Assembly: GCA_018969935.1 (NCBI GenBank)
Contig: JAGWXJ010000063.1
Location: 1 to 9,819 of the forward strand
DNA: 9,819 nt
Source: Alphaproteobacteria bacterium
Lineage (GTDB): Bacteria > Pseudomonadota > Alphaproteobacteria > Micavibrionales > UBA1664
Direction: 5' to 3'
Shown: positions 5,059 to 9,819 of the stretch, one piece after another
How the letters are laid out: each line of letters begins with the position of its first letter
How positions within the stretch are numbered: position 1 is the stretch's first letter
Notes under the pieces: generated by a model
The model's database searches: none
Told to the model about the DNA's origin: nothing
The model's input: only the letters and a program-made list of their open reading frames with translations
Program-made: the position numbers and the translations under genes

Positions 5059-6615
5059 GTGAATTCAGTTCCGATGAAAAAATTTTTTACTTCAGCTACT
5101 TCGTTTTTCTTCCGTGTGATGTGCTTCGTATGCATCATCGCGACATGTTTCTGCATCGGAATCGATGATGCATCCGCTGCAAAAAAGAAAAAGACAAAAA
5201 GCGCGAACGCCGCAGAAAACAAGCGTTATTCGGCAATTGTCGTTGATGTGCAGACGGGTGAAGTATTGATGGCAAAGTATGCCGATTCGATTCGCTACCC
5301 CGCATCGCTCACCAAAATCATGACTCTCTACATGACGTTCGATGCGATCGAACACGGGAAGCTGAGCCTGAATGACCGCATCACGATTTCATCGCACGCT
5401 TCGAAAATGTCGCCGAGCAAACTTGGTCTGCCCGTTGGTTCATCCATCCGGGTTGAAGATGCGATCAAGGCCATCGTCACAAAATCCGCAAACGACATTG
5501 CTGTGGCGCTTGGCGAGAAACTGGCGGGTTCCGAGCGCAATTTCGCCACCCGCATGACGCGCAAGGCGCGCGAGCTGGGCATGAGCCGCACACAATTCCG
5601 CAACGCATCGGGGTTACCAGACCTCCAGCAACAGACGACGGCGCGTGATATGGCGAAGCTTGCGATGGCAATGCTGCGCGACTTCCCCAAGCACTATCAT
5701 TACTTCGGCATCCGCAACTTCGAATACAACGGCGTCAGCCACCACAACCACAACAGGTTGCTTGGACAGTATCGCGGACTTGACGGAATCAAGACCGGTT
5801 ACATCAACGCATCGGGCTTCAACCTTGTTGCTTCCGCCAAACAAAACGGGCGACGCCTTGTTGGTGTTGTATTCGGCGGGCAGTCATGGCGTTCGCGCAA
5901 TGACCACATGGTGAAACTGCTTGATGAAGGATTCGCGACACTGGCGACACGCGGGCCGCAACTTCAGGAAGCGGCCCTGCATGGTACGCCCCCTATCCCC
6001 GTGCCGCCGCCCATACGCGAGGATGCCGCTTACCAGACAGCTGACACGAATGCCGATTCTACAGACGATGCGGAGGATGACGGCGCCTATTCCCCCAATG
6101 GCAGCCAGCAAGTTGCCAGCATGATCGGGACCGTACAGGCCCAGAATTACGAGCAGGAAGAAAAACAGGCGCCAAAACTCGCCTCCATCGAGCCGCCGCT
6201 GCCTGCACGCAAATCGTACCGCGAGGTTGAGGAGGATTATCCCGCCGTATCCAATTCCAGCGCAGCCACACAGCCTGCCAAGGCCGCACGTACTGTCATG
6301 CAGTTGCGCATCCCGCGCTCGCAGCTGCCCAAAGGGCTTAACCCTGCGCAGATCATAGAAGCATCGAATGACAACGATGGCGACTGGTCTATCCAGATAG
6401 GGGCATTCCAGTCCCGCGCGATGACCGACCAAGCCTTGCGCACGGCGCAGGCACGCCTGCCCAACAACCTGCAAGGCGGACGACCTGTCATCGTGCCGCA
6501 AAATACGAATGCAGGGCTTATCTTCCGTGCGCGCCTTCAGGGATATTCCGAGATACAGGCGAATGCGGCCTGTGCGCATCTCGGGTCGTGCCTTGTCGTT
6601 TCGCCTGGTTCGTGA
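5059..6615 (+). CDS. D-alanyl-D-alanine carboxypeptidase with C-terminal SPOR domain
   Basis: This is a 518-aa low-molecular-weight penicillin-binding protein (peptidase S11). It removes the terminal D-Ala from peptidoglycan stem peptides in the periplasm and so limits cross-linking. The hydrophobic segment at about 14-36, with SAA-K near residue 41, is a signal peptide. The catalytic motifs are complete: SLTK with nucleophile S83 and K86, SAN at 143-145, and KTG at 245-247. Residues of about 305-435 form an acidic, Pro-rich linker. Residues of about 440-516 (GDWSIQIGAFQSR onward) are a SPOR domain, which binds denuded glycans at division septa, so action at the septum is likely. The C-terminal amphipathic anchor of E. 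coli PBP5 is absent. The start is GTG 5059, with AGAAG 6 nt upstream; ATG 5074 is possible but has no ribosome site. It is followed after 41 nt by a pilin-like gene. Confidence 0.93.
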   Translation: MNSVPMKKFFTSATSFFFRVMCFVCIIATCFCIGIDDASAAKKKKTKSANAAENKRYSAIVVDVQTGEVLMAKYADSIRYPASLTKIMTLYMTFDAIEHGKLSLNDRITISSHASKMSPSKLGLPVGSSIRVEDAIKAIVTKSANDIAVALGEKLAGSERNFATRMTRKARELGMSRTQFRNASGLPDLQQQTTARDMAKLAMAMLRDFPKHYHYFGIRNFEYNGVSHHNHNRLLGQYRGLDGIKTGYINASGFNLVASAKQNGRRLVGVVFGGQSWRSRNDHMVKLLDEGFATLATRGPQLQEAALHGTPPIPVPPPIREDAAYQTADTNADSTDDAEDDGAYSPNGSQQVASMIGTVQAQNYEQEEKQAPKLASIEPPLPARKSYREVEEDYPAVSNSSAATQPAKAARTVMQLRIPRSQLPKGLNPAQIIEASNDNDGDWSIQIGAFQSRAMTDQALRTAQARLPNNLQGGRPVIVPQNTNAGLIFRARLQGYSEIQANAACAHLGSCLVVSPGS

Positions 6616-6624
6616 CACCCTAGT

Positions 6625-6648
6625 TCCGCCTACATATATATAGACGGA
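6625..6648 (+). promoter_or_regulatory. Possible hairpin sequestering the ribosome-binding site of the pilin-like gene
   Basis: TCCGCCTA (6625-6632) can pair with TAGACGGA (6641-6648) with one mismatch, around the AU loop CATATATA. The 3' arm holds most of the GGAG ribosome site (6646-6649) of the gene starting at 6657. It is a weak, AU-rich closing structure of the kind that could melt with temperature or ribosome passage. Confidence 0.4.
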
Positions 6649-6656
6649 GAGCCACC

Positions 6657-7328
6657 ATGAAACATTCCAACCATGCCGAGCGCGGCAACGTGCTTTTCAT
6701 CCTGCTTATTGCGGTGGTGCTGATTGCAGGCCTGACCTACGCCATTACATCCAGCAACCGCGGCGGCGAAAACCTGTCGGCTGAAAAAACACTGATTGCC
6801 GCCGATGCCATGTCGAGCTTTGGCGTTGATATCAAGCGCGGCATCGAGATGCTGACGCGGCAGGGCAAGAGCGAGAGCACGATCAGCTTTGCATCCCCCT
6901 CCCTTTCCAACTACGGCACTGCCGATACAACGCCTGATGCGGAAGTCTTCAACATCCGTGGTGGCGGGGTAGCTTTTGTGGATGTGCCCAGCGGTATCAA
7001 CGATGGCAGCCCGTGGGAGTTTTACGGCTTTACACGCGCACCTGGGGTTGGTGACGACACACAAGCCGACCTGATGCTTGTGCTGCCCAACGTGAACCAG
7101 AATTTCTGCAAAGCCTATAACCGCAAGGCGGGGTATGCCGACAATGCAGCCATCCCTACCGACAGCGCAGCCTGCCTGCATGACACCAGCAAACGCTTTA
7201 GCGGCACATTTGCAGATACGGGTACTGCAAATACGATGGATACGGGTACATTCCGTACACCTGCGGGTTTTGCGTGCGTTGCCTGCGGCACTTCGTACCA
7301 TGCGTATTACGTCATAATCGACCGCTGA
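6657..7328 (+). CDS. Single-pass, pilin-like membrane protein of unknown function
   Basis: I do not recognise the exact family of this 223-aa protein. The N-terminus is short and basic (MKHSNHAERG), followed at once by one membrane segment (NVLFILLIAVVLIAGLTYAI, about 11-30) and then an exported-looking domain with few charges. This layout, with a Gly just before the hydrophobic helix, recalls type IV prepilins and pseudopilins, but the Glu expected at position 5 of the mature protein is absent. The soluble part is Gly/Thr/Asn-rich and has four Cys: NFCKAY, AACLHD, and a CxxC pair in FACVACGTSYH close to the C-terminus. GGAG (6646-6649) lies 7 nt before ATG 6657. It begins 41 nt after the carboxypeptidase gene with no terminator between, so co-transcription is likely; a link to the cell wall is inference only. 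No pilus assembly genes are near. Confidence 0.75.
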   Translation: MKHSNHAERGNVLFILLIAVVLIAGLTYAITSSNRGGENLSAEKTLIAADAMSSFGVDIKRGIEMLTRQGKSESTISFASPSLSNYGTADTTPDAEVFNIRGGGVAFVDVPSGINDGSPWEFYGFTRAPGVGDDTQADLMLVLPNVNQNFCKAYNRKAGYADNAAIPTDSAACLHDTSKRFSGTFADTGTANTMDTGTFRTPAGFACVACGTSYHAYYVIIDR

Positions 7329-7352
7329 GAGAAATTAAGGCTTTAACGAACC

Positions 7353-7364
7353 GATCACCTGATC
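7353..7364. promoter_or_regulatory. Short perfect inverted repeat upstream of the LysR gene
   Basis: GATCA-CC-TGATC lies 36 nt before the ATG of the LysR gene, between a possible -35 (TTTAAC) and -10 (TAGATA) 17 nt apart. It could be an operator, but the motif is short and the promoter call weak. Confidence 0.3.
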
Positions 7365-7399
7365 TAGATAAGTAAATACCATCAGGAAAGTTAGGGCCT

Positions 7400-8293
7400 A
7401 TGAATCTGAATTGGGACAAACTGCGGATATTCCACGCCGTTGCCGAGGCCGGCAGTTTTACCCATGCGGGCGAAACGCTCAATCTTTCCCAATCCGCCAT
7501 CTCCCGCCAAATCGCATCCCTTGAAGAACAGCTGAACGTTGCGTTGTTCCACCGCCACGCGCGCGGCCTGCTGCTGACCGAGCAAGGCGAGCTGCTGCTG
7601 AAAGCCACCAAAGACGTTTACGAAAAACTTGCGCTGCTAGAGGGCCGGATATCGGACACCAAGAGTATGCCCGAGGGGCCGCTCAAGATAACCGTCCCCG
7701 GTTTTGTGGGGGCCTCGTGGCTGGCGCCGCGTATCGAACGGTTCCGCAAGCGATACCCCAAGATGCGCCTGACGGCGGTGCTGGATAACAGAATCCTGAA
7801 CCTGAGCATGCGCGAGGCCGATTGCGCCCTGAGGCTTTACGAGCCCAACCAGCCCGAGCTGATCAAGCGCAAGCTTGCGACCGTCAAATTCCATTTATGT
7901 TCGTCGAAGGCTTATCTGGATGAAAACGGGCGGCCCAAGTCGGCAACCGACCTCAAGAAACACACATTGGTAGGATACCCGCCCGGCACCGTGCTGCCGC
8001 ATGAGCAAGCTGACTGGCTTTTCCAAGTAGCTGGCGTTGAGAAGGATAGCCCGAATTGTATTCTTATCAATTCCATGCACGCCATTCTAAATACTGTAGA
8101 ATGTGGTTGCGGGATTGCCTGTTTGCCAGATTTCATGATTCAGGATAACCCGAAACTTGAGATAATCCTAAGCCAGTACCCAGCCCTCGAAATTCCTATC
8201 TTTTTCGTGTATCCGGTCGAGCGCCGTAATTCCACGCGCATTCAGGTTTTCCGCGATTTTATGATAGAAGAGCTGTCCCAGAACAGCATTTAA
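7400..8293 (+). CDS. LysR-family regulator, LsrB/VtlR-like
   Basis: This is a 297-aa LysR-type transcriptional regulator. Residues 5-63 form the winged helix-turn-helix (WDKLRIFHAVAEAGSF, then LNLSQSAISRQIASLEEQL and LFHRHARGLLLTEQGE). A linker helix runs to about 90, and a type-2 periplasmic-binding-fold effector domain fills the rest (PLKITVPGFVGASWLAPRI, then CALRLYEP and CGIACLPDFMI). HAGE, FHRHARG and the Asp-Trp-like start NWDKL are hallmarks I remember from the LsrB (Sinorhizobium) and VtlR (Brucella, Agrobacterium) group, which controls AbcR small RNAs and redox or envelope genes. The call is strengthened because a CUCCC-bearing RNA lies immediately downstream, as in rhizobia. Several Cys (C135, C165, C213 and the pair in VECGCG) could sense oxidants, as proposed for LsrB. 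ATG 7400 matches the family's N-terminus; AGGG is close upstream. Confidence 0.85.
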   Translation: MNLNWDKLRIFHAVAEAGSFTHAGETLNLSQSAISRQIASLEEQLNVALFHRHARGLLLTEQGELLLKATKDVYEKLALLEGRISDTKSMPEGPLKITVPGFVGASWLAPRIERFRKRYPKMRLTAVLDNRILNLSMREADCALRLYEPNQPELIKRKLATVKFHLCSSKAYLDENGRPKSATDLKKHTLVGYPPGTVLPHEQADWLFQVAGVEKDSPNCILINSMHAILNTVECGCGIACLPDFMIQDNPKLEIILSQYPALEIPIFFVYPVERRNSTRIQVFRDFMIEELSQNSI

Positions 8294-8331
8294 GGCCGTT
8301 GTAACAAATAATCATACCTGGCTTTCGTTCC

Positions 8332-8355
8332 ATGCATTTTATGCATATCTGGCAT
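8332..8355 (+). promoter_or_regulatory. LysR-type binding site upstream of the small RNA
   Basis: ATGCA-TTTTA-TGCAT (8332-8346) is a perfect inverted repeat containing the T-N11-A core of LysR sites. A second, overlapping half-perfect repeat, ATGCA-TATCT-GGCAT (8341-8355), follows 9 nt on, as expected for a recognition plus activation site next to the promoter. A weak -10 (TTTATG, 8365-8370) would place the RNA start near 8376. The same inverted repeat occurs at 9148-9162. Confidence 0.6.
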
Positions 8356-8375
8356 GTTCAAAAATTTATGGCGGC

Positions 8376-8489
8376 GAACCCAACGAAGCACTAAACATGC
8401 TGCGTCGATGTTCGCATCGACTTTACGTCTCCCAGACGTGAAACCTCCCTGTTCAACTCGCCGGGCCTTAGGGCCCGGTTTCTTTTTTT
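8376..8489 (+). ncRNA. Probable AbcR-like (alpha-r15) trans-acting small RNA
   Basis: No protein is encoded in this 362-nt gap, but there is a compact RNA-like unit. Hairpin 1 has a 7-bp stem, GTCGATG/CATCGAC, with a UUCG loop (8404-8421). Hairpin 2 is ACGTC/GACGT with loop UCCCA (8425-8439). A single-stranded CCUCCCUGUU (8444-8453) follows. Last is a terminator stem, CCGGGCC/GGCCCGG (8461-8478), followed by TTTCTTTTTTT. CUCCC occurs twice (8429-8433, 8445-8449): once in a loop and once single-stranded, the anti-Shine-Dalgarno arrangement of AbcR1/AbcR2, Hfq-dependent RNAs that repress ABC-transporter mRNAs in Rhizobiales. The length of about 114 nt and the position next to an LsrB/VtlR-like regulator also fit. 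The 5' end is estimated from the promoter; only one copy is seen, whereas rhizobia usually carry two. Confidence 0.72.
8461..8489 (+). terminator. Intrinsic terminator of the small RNA
   Basis: A seven-pair GC stem, CCGGGCC/GGCCCGG, with loop TTAG is followed directly by TTTCTTTTTTT. It is a strong factor-independent terminator that also gives the poly-U tail Hfq needs. It may serve the LysR transcript as well. Confidence 0.93.
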
Positions 8490-8593
8490 ATACCGTTTTT
8501 GATTCAAACCATGGCTAAAAACAGCTATAACCATTTTTTTATTAAGGCTGTTAATTCCTATTCACCGACTTAATCAGGCAAAATTTTTTTATA
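8490..8593. other. AT-rich spacer with no recognised element
   Basis: This spacer lies between two converging terminators. It contains the direct repeat AACCAT (about 8507 and 8528) and T runs, and at best a weak 3-4 bp hairpin. I see no gene, no second AbcR copy and no promoter that I would defend. Confidence 0.5.
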
Positions 8594-8621
8594 CAAAAAA
8601 AGGGGCACGCGGTGCCCCTTT
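8594..8621 (-). terminator. Intrinsic terminator of the 133-aa protein gene
   Basis: On the minus strand, AAAGGGGCAC, loop CGC, GTGCCCCTTT runs on into further T (TTTTTTT overall). It lies 36 nt after the stop at 8657. Confidence 0.9.
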
Positions 8622-8656
8622 GTGTTTTTCCGTTTATAAATTCCCAAGCAGCGTTA

Positions 8657-9058
8657 TCAGGCTGCCATTACAGGCCTTGGGCGGGGTGCCGATGCGCCAG
8701 CGCGGGCCGTAATATCGCGCAGTTGGGCCAGAAATTCGCGATCGTCACGCATCGCGGGATCCACGAAAACCTGAACGCGGCCATTAAAGCCCGTGCGGAT
8801 ACAGGCCAGAGGCCCCTCGACAACGCGGCCAGCGTTGCGGCACACCTCGCCGCCGCGATAGCAGACGGCCTGATAGCCCTGCCCTTGCGCGCTATTCAGG
8901 AATGCCTGCGCGGCAGAAGCGTGATTGGCGTGGCCCGCCAGAAACTTCGGGGCCTCAAGGCCTGACCATGCGACAAGGCGGTTAACATCGGCAGGCTGGA
9001 AGTCACGGGTGGTGAGCCATTCGGTCTGCAGGGCGGCGGGTTGTTGGGCAGCAGTCAT
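8657..9058 (-). CDS. Unknown 133-aa cytoplasmic protein
   Basis: I do not recognise this protein. It has no signal peptide or membrane segment. It starts MTAAQQPAALQ, continues with a Trp/Asp-containing segment (TTRDFQPADVNRLVAWSGLEAP), a small-residue helix (HASAAQAFLNSAQGQG), and a likely beta-rich part with two Cys (AVCYRGGEVCRNAG and, after it, ACIRTGFNGRVQVFVD). It ends in a Pro/Arg/Ala tail (APRPRPVMAA). I prefer ATG 9058, with AAGG 8 nt upstream; in-frame ATGs at 9100 and 9142 would add 14 or 28 residues. The 9142 start lies almost at the LysR box (9148-9162), leaving little room for a promoter. It is divergent from the second LysR gene, an arrangement in which the regulator often controls its neighbour. 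It has its own terminator. Confidence 0.7.
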   Translation of the reverse strand: MTAAQQPAALQTEWLTTRDFQPADVNRLVAWSGLEAPKFLAGHANHASAAQAFLNSAQGQGYQAVCYRGGEVCRNAGRVVEGPLACIRTGFNGRVQVFVDPAMRDDREFLAQLRDITARAGASAPRPRPVMAA

Positions 9059-9146
9059 TTTAAATACCTTTTGTGCATCATGTTTTGTGTCTGGCGCCAT
9101 AATCCCTAGGAAAGGCCGCCATTTGAATTTATTTGTTTTCATTCCC

Positions 9147-9163
9147 CATGCAAAAAATGCATG
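9147..9163. promoter_or_regulatory. LysR-type binding site in the divergent intergenic region
   Basis: CATGCA-AAAAA-TGCATG is a perfect inverted repeat with 6-bp arms and a T-N11-A core. Its inner ATGCA-N5-TGCAT is the same as the site upstream of the small RNA (8332-8346). It lies 50 nt before the second LysR ATG (9213) and about 89 nt before the chosen start of the leftward gene, so it could control either or both. Confidence 0.6.
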
Positions 9164-9212
9164 ATGACCTGCAAACGCTTAGGCTAGGCTGCGTTTTTGA
9201 AAGGAATACCCC

Positions 9213-9819
9213 ATGGAGCTTACCGAGATAGAGGATTTTCTGGCGCTGGCGCGCACGGGCTCCTTCCGCCGCGCGGCTGAGCTTAGGCACATTACGCAGC
9301 CTGCGTTTTCGCGCCGTATCATGGCTATCGAGGAACGGGTAGGCACCCCCCTTTTCGACCGTAGCGTCACGCCGGTTGACCTTACACCTGCAGGCCAACG
9401 CTTTTTAGTGCATGCCGAGCAGATAAGCCGCGGGATTGCCAAAGCCGTTGAGGACACCCGCGCGGCATCATCCGCGCTTGCGAACCCCGTGCGTATTGTT
9501 ATCAGCCACACGCTTGCGGTGAGCTTCTTCCCCTTCTGGTGGAAGGATTGCACACGGGCGATACCGCACTTAAGCGTGCGCCTGACAGGCCAGCGCATAG
9601 AGCAATGCGTGGCTGATTTGCGTGAAGGCCTTGCGGATTTTGCGATGGTGCACGCAGCGCCCAACCTTTTGCCGTTTGCAGACGGCTCGGGCCTCAAATC
9701 CAAAACGCTGGGCACCGATACGATTATGCCCGTGATGGCCAAGCGCATGATGGGCCAAAGCGTCGGTTTGTTGGGGTATGCCCCCGGCTCGTTTTTAGGG
9801 CGCTGCGTTGAAGCTGTTA
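9213..9819 (+). CDS. LysR-family regulator, HypT-like, truncated by the window end
   Basis: The open frame runs off the right edge after 202 codons; family proteins are about 290-310 aa, so roughly two thirds is present. The start ATG 9213 has AAGGA 7 nt upstream. Residues of about 4-62 form the winged helix-turn-helix: EIEDFLALARTGSFRRAAEL, then ITQPAFSRRIMAIEERVG and LFDRS, then LTPAGQRFL. ITQPAFSRRI and LFDRS-x-P-V-x-LTPAG recall the HypT/YjiE (hypochlorite-responsive) group, but the effector domain is incomplete and I would not name the signal. The effector domain begins near residue 92 (PVRIVISHTLAVSFFPFW). It has Cys in KDCTRA, EQCVAD and GRCVEA. It is divergent from the 133-aa protein gene, with a LysR box between them, so autoregulation and control of that gene are plausible. 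Confidence 0.88.
   Translation, partial: MELTEIEDFLALARTGSFRRAAELRHITQPAFSRRIMAIEERVGTPLFDRSVTPVDLTPAGQRFLVHAEQISRGIAKAVEDTRAASSALANPVRIVISHTLAVSFFPFWWKDCTRAIPHLSVRLTGQRIEQCVADLREGLADFAMVHAAPNLLPFADGSGLKSKTLGTDTIMPVMAKRMMGQSVGLLGYAPGSFLGRCVEAV

Noticed and set aside
5884..6618. Leftward 244-aa open frame opposite the carboxypeptidase 3' half
   Set aside because: It overlaps the SPOR domain and linker of the real gene; there is no start signal and the composition is implausible.
8428..8550. Small-RNA pairing with the phasin ribosome site, and a second AbcR copy in the AT-rich spacer
   Set aside because: Pairing is only about five bases (UCUCC with GGAGA), expected for any good ribosome site; the spacer has no CUCCC motif or strong hairpin.
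9179..9748. Leftward 189-aa open frame opposite the second LysR gene
   Set aside because: The plus-strand frame has a full LysR helix-turn-helix and a good ribosome site; the leftward frame has neither.

Overview
The window looks like chromosomal DNA of a free-living alphaproteobacterium. The evidence is gene content and order. A histone-deacetylase-family tail is followed by xseB and a farnesyl/geranyl diphosphate synthase gene. There is a class Ib aspartate aminotransferase, a phasin, a D-Ala-D-Ala carboxypeptidase carrying a SPOR domain, and an LsrB/VtlR-type LysR regulator next to what appears to be an AbcR (alpha-r15) small RNA. I cannot fix the order or genus. I see no phage, transposon, tRNA, rRNA or CRISPR.

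Left part (1-3300). The cluster HDAC family - xseB - ispA runs rightward. It meets, tail to tail with a 4-nt gap, a leftward gene for an unknown exported cysteine-containing protein. The dxs gene that I remember often following ispA in alphaproteobacteria is not here. The aspartate aminotransferase gene aatA is leftward, with its own terminator and a plausible promoter.

Middle (3276-4927). An unknown exported Ser/Thr-rich protein gene runs rightward and ends at a bidirectional terminator. A leftward pair enters the same terminator from the other side: an 82-aa lysine/alanine repeat protein (histone-H1-like) followed by a phasin. Together they resemble the two halves of the PhaF protein of pseudomonads, which I read as a polyhydroxyalkanoate granule/nucleoid module. 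Their promoter has a near-consensus -35/-10 with a perfect palindrome in the spacer, and a 14-bp hairpin lies between the two genes.

Right-middle (5059-7328). A low-molecular-weight PBP (DD-carboxypeptidase) with a SPOR domain is followed, after 41 nt, by a single-pass pilin-like membrane protein of unknown function. The second gene's Shine-Dalgarno sequence lies in a potential hairpin.

Right (7400-9819). An LsrB/VtlR-like LysR regulator is followed by a roughly 114-nt intergenic RNA with three hairpins, two CUCCC (anti-Shine-Dalgarno) motifs and a strong intrinsic terminator. Upstream of the RNA is a T-N11-A LysR box, ATGCA-N5-TGCAT. The same inverted repeat occurs once more, between a leftward gene for an unknown 133-aa protein and a rightward, truncated second LysR gene (HypT-like). 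The two boxes suggest that one LysR protein controls both the small RNA and the second intergenic region. This regulator/sRNA/target arrangement is the most interesting signal in the window.

All calls are from reading the sequence. Family assignments rest on remembered motifs, not on database searches.
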